Made by a program: the position numbers and the translations under genes
Assembly: GCA_015064885.1 (NCBI GenBank)
Contig: SVRJ01000013.1
Span: 1-49,254 of the forward strand
Source of the DNA: Oscillospiraceae bacterium
Lineage (GTDB): Bacteria > Bacillota > Clostridia > Oscillospirales > CAG-272
Direction: 5' to 3'
Length of the DNA: 49,254 nt
The notes under the pieces: model-generated
What the model was told of the DNA's origin: nothing
The model's input: only the letters and a program-made list of their open reading frames with translations
Databases searched by the model: none
In this document: positions 16,053 to 24,939 of the stretch, piece by piece
How positions within the stretch are numbered: the first letter of the stretch is position 1
How the letters are laid out: every line of letters begins with the position of its first letter

Positions 16053-18086
16053 TTAACGTGAAAAATGCGAGGTGTGAAGCTTTGCCATAACAAAGGAAGG
16101 CAGAAGCATGACAGCATTAAAGAGCAGAACGAGAAGCGGAGAGATTCCCGTAAGTGAAAATACTGTTACGAGTACCGCGATCACCGCAGCGAAAACAGAC
16201 GTGAATACAGAGCATGAATGTATCGCTTTTTCGGCACTGCAGATGGAAGAGCCTATCTCTCTCATTGCAAACAGAGGCGACGGGTTGTCTATCGCGACCG
16301 CAAGAGAGGAACGCTTGTTAGAATGCTTTACAGATTCGTTGAGCTTTACAAGCTCGAACTCATCGGGGGAGAGATTGAACATTTCTGATATAAGCTCACT
16401 TGTTATAACAAAATCAGAGGAGAGAATACGAAGCTTCAGACTGCTGTTCTTTATCATTTCGGATATTCTCATAAAATCTCTGCTCTGAGTATAGAAGACG
16501 TTTGATTTTGCTATGAGAGTACCGTTCTTGGCGATATAGAGAACAAAGGAGGGCTTTCTTTCGTAAGCGTCACCGTCACTGCCCTTCTTTTCGGGGATGC
16601 TTATGCCGCAAGCGTTCATATATTTTTCGTTACCCATATGTATGAGTGTCTTTCCGTCTACGAGTGCGCTTATTCCGTCGTTTGTAAGGCTCTGCAGCAT
16701 GACGTTGTCCGAAAGCTCGAGATCCTCAGCATTGGCGAGGAAGAGATTTGCAAGCGCGCTGCTTGAGCTTTTGAGCACACATGCTCCGTAATAGAACACG
16801 TCAAAGAATTGATCTATCTCGTACATATCCATCGTCATCGAGTTTCCGTTATGTGCCTCGAACATGTCCTCCTCGTTTACCGTTATGCAGTCGCATTCGG
16901 AAAGAGGGGCAATAGACGAGCGTCCGACGATAGAGGCGTCCGCTTTGTCAAGTACGGAATCGGAAACGAAGAAGAACGGATAATAGTTCATTATCATCGC
17001 GCCCGGAATAACCAAGCAAAGTGAGACAGACGCCACCGAGAACGCACTTCCTGCGTCCTTTGAAACGAAATACGTGTAAAGTCCGGCAATCACAGAGAGA
17101 ACAAAGCCGGGAATGAGAGCGAAATTCATCACCTTTGGATCTGAATGCTGCATTCTCGTTCTCTTGTAAAAATCTATATCCTTACCGTTTTTCTCAAGAA
17201 CTATTCCGTTTCCCGACTCGGAAAGATGGAAGACGTCTTTCCCTTCGGTAGCGTGGGCGTTTACTCTGTCGAACGTTTTTTCCTGAACCCTCATACGCAT
17301 GATATCCGATATTATCGGAAGGATGAGAGAGCATGCGACCGGGAGAGTGTACATCGTTACGCCAAAGCCCGAAAAATCCTTTACGGTGAAGGCAAACAGG
17401 ATCTCTGTAAGGCAGGATGATACTATAAGGATAGCGGGCGGTGAGTATACGTTAGGCCTCAGAAGAAGGGTCTTGATAAGCCCTTTTGAGAGATCGCGGC
17501 CCGAGAAAGCGGCTGCGATAAGCAGAAGCTGAAGCACGGCGAACATATTTGCAAGGAAGAATCTCTGTGTGTCAAAGAAAGCGATCGTCCCCGACAGAAC
17601 AGACGCGATGGCGGGATACAAAAGTATGATAAAAGCTATCGCTACGGTTGCCGTGAGTCTTATCTTTAATGCTTTCTTTTCTTTTTCAAAGCGAGCCTTT
17701 ATCGTAGGTATCTCCCTCTCGTCGGAGAATTCCTTTTTCAGACCGAATACGTGTTCCTTGACCTTTACAGTTCTGTCGAGCAGATCTGCGTCCTCACTCT
17801 GTGAGAGATAGCCGAGTGCGAGAAGAAGCTTTTCGTCGATATTCTCCTCACTCATCTTTTCCGTGGAAAACTCATCGGTAAGATCGTTGAACTCTGATAT
17901 CTTCCATTTTGTAAGCGCAGTGCTTTCCGGGGCGGGCTCTGCCTCCGCATGCTCAATGGGGGCATCATCATTCTTGGCATCATTATCCTCCCCGGACAAG
18001 GCAGGATCGTTTAAAATGTCGTCGAGCAGTTTTTTGTAATCCTCATCGGGTATATCTATTGTTTTCTTTTTCTTTTTTTGAAACAT
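16053..18086 (-). CDS. Degenerate P-type-ATPase-like membrane protein (predicted pseudoenzyme)
   Basis: 677 residues. A charged, acidic soluble N-terminus (1-135) is followed by hydrophobic pairs near 141-165, 173-196, 216-235 and 242-262, a short cytoplasmic stretch, two more (320-341, 346-374), a large cytoplasmic domain (375-623) and a final pair (624-670). This is P-type ATPase topology, and RSSIAPLSECDCITV (389-403) matches the run-up to the phosphorylation loop. At the place of DKTGTL it reads NEEDMF (404-409), so the phosphorylated Asp is gone. The TGD motif is SSD (556-558) and no GDGxND is present. It should not pump. Family resemblance is inferred by eye. It sits between rlmB and the radical SAM gene; GAAAGGA at 18097-18103 supports the start. 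Confidence 0.65.
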   Translation of the reverse strand: MFQKKKKKTIDIPDEDYKKLLDDILNDPALSGEDNDAKNDDAPIEHAEAEPAPESTALTKWKISEFNDLTDEFSTEKMSEENIDEKLLLALGYLSQSEDADLLDRTVKVKEHVFGLKKEFSDEREIPTIKARFEKEKKALKIRLTATVAIAFIILLYPAIASVLSGTIAFFDTQRFFLANMFAVLQLLLIAAAFSGRDLSKGLIKTLLLRPNVYSPPAILIVSSCLTEILFAFTVKDFSGFGVTMYTLPVACSLILPIISDIMRMRVQEKTFDRVNAHATEGKDVFHLSESGNGIVLEKNGKDIDFYKRTRMQHSDPKVMNFALIPGFVLSVIAGLYTYFVSKDAGSAFSVASVSLCLVIPGAMIMNYYPFFFVSDSVLDKADASIVGRSSIAPLSECDCITVNEEDMFEAHNGNSMTMDMYEIDQFFDVFYYGACVLKSSSSALANLFLANAEDLELSDNVMLQSLTNDGISALVDGKTLIHMGNEKYMNACGISIPEKKGSDGDAYERKPSFVLYIAKNGTLIAKSNVFYTQSRDFMRISEMIKNSSLKLRILSSDFVITSELISEMFNLSPDEFELVKLNESVKHSNKRSSLAVAIDNPSPLFAMREIGSSICSAEKAIHSCSVFTSVFAAVIAVLVTVFSLTGISPLLVLLFNAVMLLPSFVMAKLHTSHFSR

Positions 18087-18122
18087 ATCCGAGCGGTCCT
18101 TTCTATTTGGTTTGGTGCTGGG

Positions 18123-18965
18123 TTACTGCTTATGAAACTGACGTGCTACTTCGCTCATTATTATTGCCGCAGCGTTTGAAACGTTGAGCGAGTTGACGCT
18201 TCCGTATTGCGGGATGGATATTACAAAATCGCACTTTTCTTTTACAAGACGCGATATTCCGTTTCCCTCGCTTCCGAGGACTATTGCGGTAGGGGCATCG
18301 AACTTATGTTCGTAATAGGGAGCGCCATCCATGTCTGCGGCGTATATCCAAAGTCCTGCCTCCTTCAGCTCGTCTATAGCTGCCGGGATGTTTACCGCCT
18401 TTGCGATGAGCATATTCTCAAGTGCGCCCGCACTCGCCTTTGACACTGTGGAGGTAAGGCCTACCGAGCGCCTCTTCGGAATGATTATTCCGTGTGCTCC
18501 GAGACAGTCTGCACTTCTTATTATAGCTCCGAGATTGTGCGGGTCGTTTATTTCGTCGGCTACCACGACAAACGGCTTTTCTCCTCTTTCTCTTGCAAGA
18601 GTGAGTATATCCGATATCTCACAGTATTCCTTTTCCGCCGCGAATGCAACGATACCCTGATGAGAGGCTCCTCCCGAAAGCGAATCGAGCTTTTGCTTTT
18701 CTACCTCGACAACTACGATACCGAGCGATTTGGCCTCGGCAATGAGAGGTATTACAGAGCCCTCACGCTCACCTCTCTGTACGAATATCTTGTCTATGGC
18801 TCTTCCCGAATGGAGAAGCTCTCTTATCGGATTTCTGCCAATAACGATATTTTCGGAGACAGATTCATTCTCGGCCGTCTGCATGTCGCGTCGGTCACCC
18901 TTGTAGCCCTGAGCGGGATTTCTCCTGCCCTTCTTTTGGTCATATGACTTTTTGTTTCCGTTCAT
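18123..18965 (-). CDS. rlmB: 23S rRNA (guanosine-2'-O-)-methyltransferase, TrmH/SpoU family
   Basis: 280 residues. A basic, disordered N-terminus (1-38) precedes the substrate-binding domain (IGRNPIRELLHSG) and a SPOUT knot with DPHNLGAIIRSAD, VLGSEGNGISRLV and IPQYGSVNSLNVSNAAAI, the three motifs of the RlmB/TrmH group. It would methylate a ribose 2'-OH in 23S rRNA (RlmB: G2251 in E. coli) using S-adenosylmethionine. GAAAGGA at 18972-18978 fixes the start. It is first in a six-gene leftward operon. Confidence 0.9.
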   Translation of the reverse strand: MNGNKKSYDQKKGRRNPAQGYKGDRRDMQTAENESVSENIVIGRNPIRELLHSGRAIDKIFVQRGEREGSVIPLIAEAKSLGIVVVEVEKQKLDSLSGGASHQGIVAFAAEKEYCEISDILTLARERGEKPFVVVADEINDPHNLGAIIRSADCLGAHGIIIPKRRSVGLTSTVSKASAGALENMLIAKAVNIPAAIDELKEAGLWIYAADMDGAPYYEHKFDAPTAIVLGSEGNGISRLVKEKCDFVISIPQYGSVNSLNVSNAAAIIMSEVARQFHKQ

Positions 18966-19012
18966 AGAAGATCCTTTCAGTTATCATCATCAAAAACACA
19001 ATATATCATCTT

Positions 19013-19041
19013 ATTATACCATAAAAGAGCGGTTTTGTACA
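19013..19041 (-). promoter_or_regulatory. Promoter of the rlmB operon
   Basis: Extended -10 (TGGTATAAT; core 19013-19018) with a weak TGTACA -35 box at 19036-19041, spacer 17 bp, on the minus strand. Confidence 0.7.
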
Positions 19042-19167
19042 GATGTTTTTTGAAAGTTTTTTATAAAAAGATGTAAACCTATCTGTTTTGAACGCTTGCG
19101 TTGGCTTTCGAAAGTACGGACGGCAAAAGAAATTCGGGATTCGGCAATTTTCGACACGTGCCTGACC

Positions 19168-19196
19168 TTGACAAAGGCACGGAGATATGTTATAAT
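19168..19196 (+). promoter_or_regulatory. Promoter of the histidine phosphatase gene
   Basis: TTGACA (19168-19173) and TATAAT (19191-19196), spacer 17 bp. Divergent from the rlmB promoter. Confidence 0.9.
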
Positions 19197-19233
19197 ATAA
19201 AAAGCTAACACGTACACGGAGGATGACGCAAAA

Positions 19234-19872
19234 ATGACGAGAGTGTATCTCATAAGACACGGAGAAAGTGCCGCAAACTGCGGAGAAATATTTACCGGGC
19301 AGATGGACTTCCCGCTTTCCGAAAGGGGGCACCGACAGGCAGAGCTTGCCGGAGAATATCTGAAGGATAAGGGGATAGACGTTATCTATGCAAGCGATCT
19401 TATAAGAGCGTATGATACGGCTGTTCCGACCGCCAAAAAATGCGGACTTGAAATAATCAGATGCCCCGAGTTCAGAGAGCTTAACGGTGGAAAATGGGAA
19501 GGGCTGACGTACGATCAGCTTCTCGAAAAGTATCCGACAGAGTATCCCGTCTTCGTGCATGATTTCGGAAACGCGTCGTGCGAGGGAGGAGAATCGATAG
19601 TAGGGATGACCAAAAGAATAAGAGGTATATTCGACCGGATAGTAGAGGAGAATGACGGAAAGACGGTTGCCGTTTTTACTCACGCATGTCCGATCCGTGA
19701 GCTTCAGTGTGTTCTTTGCGGAAGACCGACAGAGGATATGCGGGATATCAAATGGGTTGGCAACGCCTCGACCACTCTCGTTGAATGCGACAGAGGTAAA
19801 TACAATTTTGCCATGATAGGATACAACGGATACCTTGCCGAGCTTGCTACACAGCTCCCCGACAGAGTTTGA
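19234..19872 (+). CDS. Histidine phosphatase family protein (phosphoglycerate mutase-like)
   Basis: 212 residues of the cytoplasmic branch-1 histidine phosphatase fold. The RHG motif with the phospho-accepting His is at 8-10 (LIRHGES); ASDLIRAYDTA and RELNGGKWEG supply further active-site residues, and THACPIRE near 150 holds the second catalytic His. The substrate cannot be told from sequence; relatives include CobC-type alpha-ribazole phosphatase and broad-specificity sugar phosphatases. GGAGG at 19218-19222 is the ribosome binding site. The next gene starts 23 nt later. Confidence 0.9.
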   Translation: MTRVYLIRHGESAANCGEIFTGQMDFPLSERGHRQAELAGEYLKDKGIDVIYASDLIRAYDTAVPTAKKCGLEIIRCPEFRELNGGKWEGLTYDQLLEKYPTEYPVFVHDFGNASCEGGESIVGMTKRIRGIFDRIVEENDGKTVAVFTHACPIRELQCVLCGRPTEDMRDIKWVGNASTTLVECDRGKYNFAMIGYNGYLAELATQLPDRV

Positions 19873-19895
19873 GAATATTTTGAACGGAGAAGAAA

Positions 19896-19922
19896 ATGAA
19901 GAAAATGAAGAAAATGAAGAAA
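19896..19922 (+). repeat. Three perfect copies of a 9-bp repeat at a start codon
   Basis: ATGAAGAAA is repeated three times in frame and followed by a fourth ATG. Each unit offers its own start codon, so copy-number change would shift the distance to the ribosome binding site without breaking the frame. Confidence 0.9.
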
Positions 19923-21206
19923 ATGATTTCCGTACTGCTTGTACTTTTGATGCTCGCTTCCTTCTGCTCATGCGAAGATCCCACACCCGACACTCCGGCT
20001 GTAACTACTACCGAAGCTCCGGTAACTGCCCCTACCGAGGTCGATCTTGCACTCGGAGAGAAGTGCGAATATGCATTCGTGTATTCAAGGGATGACCTTG
20101 GCGGTGATCTGGAAAACGAGGTGCTCGCTTTCCGCACAGAGCTCCGCAAGAGTCTTTCAATGCCCGAACTCGCTATAAATAAGTTCGGTAACGGTGACAA
20201 GGTGGCAGAGGTCGATAAAGAGATACTTATAGGCAAGACTAACAGAAAGGTCAGCATAGACCTTATGGCTTCCGTACCCGAGAATTGCTTCGGAATAGAG
20301 ATCACCGAAAACAAGGTGGCTATATACGCAGGGAAGGCCAGAGTGCTCATAAGCGCGCTCGACTACTTTTTTGAAAATTATATCAAGCCCGATTCAAACG
20401 GCAATATCAAGCTTCCCATAGGAAGATACATCAGCGAGGAGCAGAAATACAGTGTAAGCCCGCTTATAAGCGAAAAGGAAGGTTTTTCGACCGCGCATAC
20501 CTTTCTCTTTGATATTCCCGCAATCGGAAACAACAAAATAATGCAGGGCGGCTGCAGTGACGGAAGCTATATGTATTTCTGTATGATAAATAGCGGAAGC
20601 CCGCAGTACGCATACGTATGCAAATACGATATAGCGACGAATAAGTTCGTAAAAAAGAGCGAGCTTATCCCCACAGACCACTCAAACGACATGACCTATA
20701 ACCCGAAGACGAACGAGCTTATCGTGCTTCACAACTCGCCGAGAAATGCTATGCTTACGATGCTTGACCCCGAAACTCTTGAGATCAAGCGTACACAGAT
20801 GGTCTCATTCAATATGTTTTGCATCGACTATCAGCCCGAAAGAGACGTCTACGTTATAGGAATATCGGGAGGACAGAACTTCACCGTCCTCGATGCGAAT
20901 TTCAAGATCAACAGAGACTATATTCCTCTCGGAAGCACGCGCTTTGAGGCAAACAGCACCGGATACACCACGCAGGGTGTGGTATGCGACAAGGATTATA
21001 TCTACTTTGTTCAGTACAAGCAGAATGTTATTATGGTGTACGATTGGACGGGAAAATATATAAATAAAATACAGCTCAGCATACCAACATCAATAGAGCC
21101 GGAAAACATTTCTATAGTAGACGACAGATTTTATATAGCGTGTAACAATTCCTCGTGGACGGGAGGAGCGCTTTACAGCGTCGAGCTTATCCCACCCGAA
21201 AAGTAA
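19896..21206 (+). CDS. Lipoprotein with beta-propeller-like C-terminal domain
   Basis: 436 residues. A start of three MKK repeats, a hydrophobic stretch (11-22) and a Cys pair (24, 26; SFCSC) predict a lipoprotein anchored at Cys26. A Thr/Pro-rich linker follows (about 30-48). Residues 50-170 form an alpha/beta domain, and from about 200 the sequence has repeated strands (YVCKYDIATNKF, MLDPETLEIK, VYDWTGKYINKI) typical of a beta-propeller. Function unknown; extracellular binding is likely. GGAG at 19885-19888 precedes the first ATG. Probably co-transcribed with the phosphatase; a strong terminator follows. Confidence 0.8.
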   Translation: MKKMKKMKKMISVLLVLLMLASFCSCEDPTPDTPAVTTTEAPVTAPTEVDLALGEKCEYAFVYSRDDLGGDLENEVLAFRTELRKSLSMPELAINKFGNGDKVAEVDKEILIGKTNRKVSIDLMASVPENCFGIEITENKVAIYAGKARVLISALDYFFENYIKPDSNGNIKLPIGRYISEEQKYSVSPLISEKEGFSTAHTFLFDIPAIGNNKIMQGGCSDGSYMYFCMINSGSPQYAYVCKYDIATNKFVKKSELIPTDHSNDMTYNPKTNELIVLHNSPRNAMLTMLDPETLEIKRTQMVSFNMFCIDYQPERDVYVIGISGGQNFTVLDANFKINRDYIPLGSTRFEANSTGYTTQGVVCDKDYIYFVQYKQNVIMVYDWTGKYINKIQLSIPTSIEPENISIVDDRFYIACNNSSWTGGALYSVELIPPEK

Positions 21207-21212
21207 ACCGAA

Positions 21213-21245
21213 AAAGGACCCTCACATAGAGAAGGTCCTTTTTTT
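21213..21245 (+). terminator. Terminator after the propeller lipoprotein
   Basis: AAAGGACC / GGTCCTTT stem with a 13-nt loop and a run of seven T. Confidence 0.88.
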
Positions 21246-21336
21246 CATCTGATACGGGCCGACTCGCAACCGAGTCTGAGATAAATTGAAGGAGACAAAA
21301 ATTGCTGAACATAACGTATATATTTCTGCGTTTCTA

Positions 21337-21365
21337 TTGACAAAGGTGAATAAATGTGATATAAT
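21337..21365 (+). promoter_or_regulatory. Promoter of the holA-led gene run
   Basis: TTGACA (21337-21342) and TATAAT (21360-21365), spacer 17 bp. The preceding bases 21246-21336 show nothing else. Confidence 0.9.
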
Positions 21366-21393
21366 AATGTAACAAAACTGAAGGGTGGACTAT

Positions 21394-22431
21394 ATGAACA
21401 GTGTAGTGTCGGGCGACGATTTTTACAAAAGCCTGAGAAATGATACGGTAATAAAAAAGGCATTTCTCTTTTTCGGGGACGAGGATTATATGAAGCTTAA
21501 CACAAAAAAGCTTCTTGTCGACAAGGTCTGCCCGGATGAGACCTTTCGGGATATGAACGTTTTTTCGTTCGATTCTATCGATTATACACCCGAGAGACTT
21601 GCCGACTCGTTTGCGGCGGCTCCGGTGTTTTCGGAGGAGAAGATAGTCGTTCTCGGCGGACTGAATATAGACGGAATGCGCGAGGGAGATTTCAAGGCAC
21701 TGATCGAGGCGATAGAATCGTTTGATAAGTATGACGGCAACGTATTTCTTCTGAACGTCCCGTCGGGAAAACTCACCTATTCGGGAAGAGAGACACAGAT
21801 CAAGCGCTTCAAGGCGCTGTGCGAACTGCTCTTGCCGGTAAGGTTTGATAAGTATACTCCTTCAAGACTTGTTCCCTGGTGCAGAAGACATTTTGAGGCG
21901 GGCGGATATGAGCCCGAGCCCGAATTTATAAAAAGGTTTATCGCATATACGAGCGACGATATGTTCATTCTGGCAAGTGAGATAAAAAAGCTGTGCCACT
22001 TTGCAAAGGCAAACCGACTTGACGCGCTTTCGTTTTCGGTCGTTGAAAACGTATGCACGAGCTACGAGGAATTCGGTGCCTTCGACCTTGCCAACGCAAT
22101 ACTCGCAAGAAACGCAAGGCAGGCACTGAAGATACTCAGAAAGGAAAAGGAGATGCGTACCGAACCCGTCCTCGTGCTTGCCTCTCTCTCCGCTTCGGTT
22201 TACGATATGATAGCCGTCAAGGCAATGATAAGTGCGGGTATGACTCAGGAGGATATATGCGTGTCACTCGACAAAAAGCCGTATCCGGTCAAGCTGCTTT
22301 CCGACGCGGTCAGAGGAGTTGAGGTGTCGGAGCTCGAGGGAATGCTCGACCGCATACTCGATTCGGACAGAAAAATGAAGAACGGTATCACGGGATACGG
22401 TGAGATAGAGCGTCTTATATGCTCAATGTAA
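21394..22431 (+). CDS. holA: DNA polymerase III subunit delta
   Basis: 345 residues, matching the HolA clamp-loader subunit that opens the sliding clamp. Recognised from the N-terminal FLFFGDEDYM segment, the mid-protein VPWCRRHFEAGG and YTSDDMFILASEIKKL, and the C-terminal helical collar. It works in the replisome with tau/gamma and delta-prime. The ATG at 21394 has AAGGGTGG just upstream; a GTG at 21385 lies inside that site and is rejected. In many Firmicutes holA follows comEC and precedes rpsT; neither is here. Confidence 0.88.
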   Translation: MNSVVSGDDFYKSLRNDTVIKKAFLFFGDEDYMKLNTKKLLVDKVCPDETFRDMNVFSFDSIDYTPERLADSFAAAPVFSEEKIVVLGGLNIDGMREGDFKALIEAIESFDKYDGNVFLLNVPSGKLTYSGRETQIKRFKALCELLLPVRFDKYTPSRLVPWCRRHFEAGGYEPEPEFIKRFIAYTSDDMFILASEIKKLCHFAKANRLDALSFSVVENVCTSYEEFGAFDLANAILARNARQALKILRKEKEMRTEPVLVLASLSASVYDMIAVKAMISAGMTQEDICVSLDKKPYPVKLLSDAVRGVEVSELEGMLDRILDSDRKMKNGITGYGEIERLICSM

Positions 22432-22471
22432 ATTCAAATTCTAACAATATATCACTAAAACGAGGTGTGTT

Positions 22472-23632
22472 ATGGAAACAAACGTTGAAATGATCGAAAA
22501 AGAAGAAGCGTACCCGGGAAAGATAATAACCCCTCCTGTCGTATTTATCGCGGGAGAGAATTATCAGATAGTTTTTGAGACTGATATTACCGGTCTTGCG
22601 CGCGTAAGGGTTGGAGACAGAACCTATACCGACAACCTTAACGGAGTCGTTCGCTCGTCTGATACCTTCCACAGAGTGATCATCCCCTGCGACGTTCTTG
22701 ACCAAGCAGGCTCATACACGGTAGAGTTTGCACATATTGCGGACAGAAAGCCGTATCGCCCTCAGAGTGGGGAATTCGTTACCGAAACGCGCAGATTCTT
22801 CGCTCCCGGTAAGAACCCTTCTGTAAAAATGTATATGCTCTCGGATACGCATACAAGAGTCGATGCCCCGTCTGTCTGTGCCGAATATTTCGGCAAAGAG
22901 CTTGATATCCTTGTTCTTGCGGGTGATATAGGCAACAGCGCAAAGGATATAGATCTTGTTAAAACTATACACAGAATAGCCGAGAACGTCCTCCACGGAG
23001 AAAAGCCCTGTGCTTTTGTACGCGGAAATCATGATACGAGAGGAAAATATGCGGAATTCCTTCCGTCGATAGTCGGAAACATAGGCGGAAATACCTTCTT
23101 TACCTTCCGTATCGGTAACGTATGGTGCGTAGGACTTGACTGCGGTGAGGATAAGATAGACTCGCATATTGAATACGGAGACATTGCAGACTACACCTCC
23201 TTCCGTGAGGCTCAGACGGCATTCCTCAAGCAGATAATAGAAAACAAAGCCAAGGAGTATGAAAAAGAGGGAACCGTGCATAAGGTCGCTATATGCCATA
23301 TTCCGTTCACGATAATAAAGCACGATTTTGCAGACTATATATATAACGAGTGGACCGCGCTCCTTAACGAGATCGGTATAGACGTGATGATAACAGGTCA
23401 CTGTCACAAGATACTTTACTATGATGCCGATAAATTTATAGACGAAAGTAAGACTGTTGCAAATTTCCCCGTAATAGTCGGAGCGAGAATGTCCGACGAT
23501 CCTCTCAGCCTCTGCGACACAAAGGACGATGAATTTACCGCTACCGCAATTGAATTTTTCGACAACGGAGAAATAGATCTTAACTTTACAAACTCAAAGC
23601 ACGAAATAATCAAGAGCGTGAAGGTTAAATGA
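22472..23632 (+). CDS. Metallophosphoesterase with N-terminal Ig/fibronectin-like domain
   Basis: 386 residues. Residues 15-110 look like a beta-sandwich, as in purple acid phosphatases. The calcineurin-like core follows with DTH (125-127), GDIGN (Asp152), GNHD (185-188), CHIPF and GHCHK near 310, supplying the two-metal site. No signal peptide or membrane segment is visible, so it is probably cytoplasmic, unlike most phosphatases with this domain order. Substrate unknown. GAGGTG at 22462-22467 is the ribosome binding site. Its stop overlaps the next start (ATGA), tying it to the anchored binding-protein-like gene. Confidence 0.85.
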   Translation: METNVEMIEKEEAYPGKIITPPVVFIAGENYQIVFETDITGLARVRVGDRTYTDNLNGVVRSSDTFHRVIIPCDVLDQAGSYTVEFAHIADRKPYRPQSGEFVTETRRFFAPGKNPSVKMYMLSDTHTRVDAPSVCAEYFGKELDILVLAGDIGNSAKDIDLVKTIHRIAENVLHGEKPCAFVRGNHDTRGKYAEFLPSIVGNIGGNTFFTFRIGNVWCVGLDCGEDKIDSHIEYGDIADYTSFREAQTAFLKQIIENKAKEYEKEGTVHKVAICHIPFTIIKHDFADYIYNEWTALLNEIGIDVMITGHCHKILYYDADKFIDESKTVANFPVIVGARMSDDPLSLCDTKDDEFTATAIEFFDNGEIDLNFTNSKHEIIKSVKVK

Positions 23633-24912
23633 AGCAAAGGTGGAGATATATCTTCATTTCGACGCTTGCCGCGGTGCTTGTCATTCTTCTTTTGCTTTTT
23701 ATTCTGCAGCACGAAAAGCAGACCGAGGAACCTCCTGCGGAGACCGACAAGTCCACGGTGGTCATAAGACCTCCCGAGACCTCTGCGGCTGACACCGAAG
23801 AACCTCCCGCTCCTCTTCCGTACGAGGGTGAGACGCTTACGCTGCTCGGAGTATATGATTCTTCCGGGCACCTCGGAGATATCGACGGGGAAGCACCTAA
23901 CGTTATCTCGCAGATCTCATACGAGAGAAATCTGCGCCTGTGTGCAAAATACGGAGTGAATATAGTTTTTAAATACACGACAGACGTATATGCCGATGTG
24001 TATTCCTCTGTGAGCAGCGGAATCGGTGCTCCCGCGGATATACTCAATATCAATATGCTGAATGATGCGCCCGACTTTCTTATGAAGGGCGGTGCATTCA
24101 ACCTGCTTAACTCGGGTATCGATCTTACGGGTAAGGCATATAACCGCGAATTTATCGGTTACTTTACGCAAAATGAAAATTGCCCGTTTCTTCTTGGCTC
24201 GGCAAATCCGTCGCTTTTCGCATCGGCTAACGTTCTTATCGCTAAAGAAGGGCACACTGCGGATGCGCTTGACAGAGCATTCTCCGACGGAGAGGTTTCT
24301 TTTGAGACTTTTATGAGCATCTTGCGTGATGAAAAAATAAAGCTTACGGTAGATGCCGGATCCTTGCATACTCTTATGCTTGGCGAGTCTCTTTTCGGAT
24401 TCGAAGAAGGAGAGCCCTACGTGAGGACGGATGCATACGTAAAGGCGTATTCGACTCTCGTTGGATACAGTGACGTATTGGTTGCTTCCAATGATGAGGC
24501 AGACGTGTATATAGCACCTTATTCGGAAAGGCGCGAAGGCTATAAGACCTATAGGCTTCCGTCTGCCGAGGGCGGAGGTGTTTCGATCGATATGTCGCGA
24601 CTCTATGCTTTTGCGATACCCGTTAACATTTCGAAAGAGGACAGCTCTATGGTATTTACTCTTACCGATGCACTTTACACGGAGTCGGTGGGAATATACG
24701 ATGAGGAATTTGACGGTACTGCCGCGGCTTTTGACATGTCGGAAAAGTCTGTGTTTTGCTTTTTCCGGATCTTCGGGTGGGGAGATTTTGCCGACCATGC
24801 GTACAGCGCATTTATCTCTCAAAGCAGTGCGGATGCTTTGCGTGAGGACCTTGCGGCACCGGAGACGGTTTCGTGTCAGGCACTTAAGATACTCTATGAA
24901 AGATACAAATGA
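23629..24912 (+). CDS. Membrane-anchored protein resembling extracellular solute-binding proteins
   Basis: 427 residues. One N-terminal transmembrane segment (about 9-26) with a short basic cytoplasmic end, an acidic Glu/Pro/Thr-rich linker (30-66), then a globular domain. Patterns such as LLGVYDSS, ISYERNLRLCAKYGVNI, GAPADILNIN and YAFAIPVNIS resemble type 1 extracellular solute-binding proteins of ABC importers, but no permease or ATPase is nearby and the anchor is a helix rather than a lipid. It starts inside the metallophosphoesterase stop codon and is followed by an AraC regulator. Similarity is by eye and moderate. Confidence 0.6.
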   Translation: MKQRWRYIFISTLAAVLVILLLLFILQHEKQTEEPPAETDKSTVVIRPPETSAADTEEPPAPLPYEGETLTLLGVYDSSGHLGDIDGEAPNVISQISYERNLRLCAKYGVNIVFKYTTDVYADVYSSVSSGIGAPADILNINMLNDAPDFLMKGGAFNLLNSGIDLTGKAYNREFIGYFTQNENCPFLLGSANPSLFASANVLIAKEGHTADALDRAFSDGEVSFETFMSILRDEKIKLTVDAGSLHTLMLGESLFGFEEGEPYVRTDAYVKAYSTLVGYSDVLVASNDEADVYIAPYSERREGYKTYRLPSAEGGGVSIDMSRLYAFAIPVNISKEDSSMVFTLTDALYTESVGIYDEEFDGTAAAFDMSEKSVFCFFRIFGWGDFADHAYSAFISQSSADALREDLAAPETVSCQALKILYERYK

Positions 24913-24939
24913 AAATAAAGAAAACAAAGGAGGTACAGG

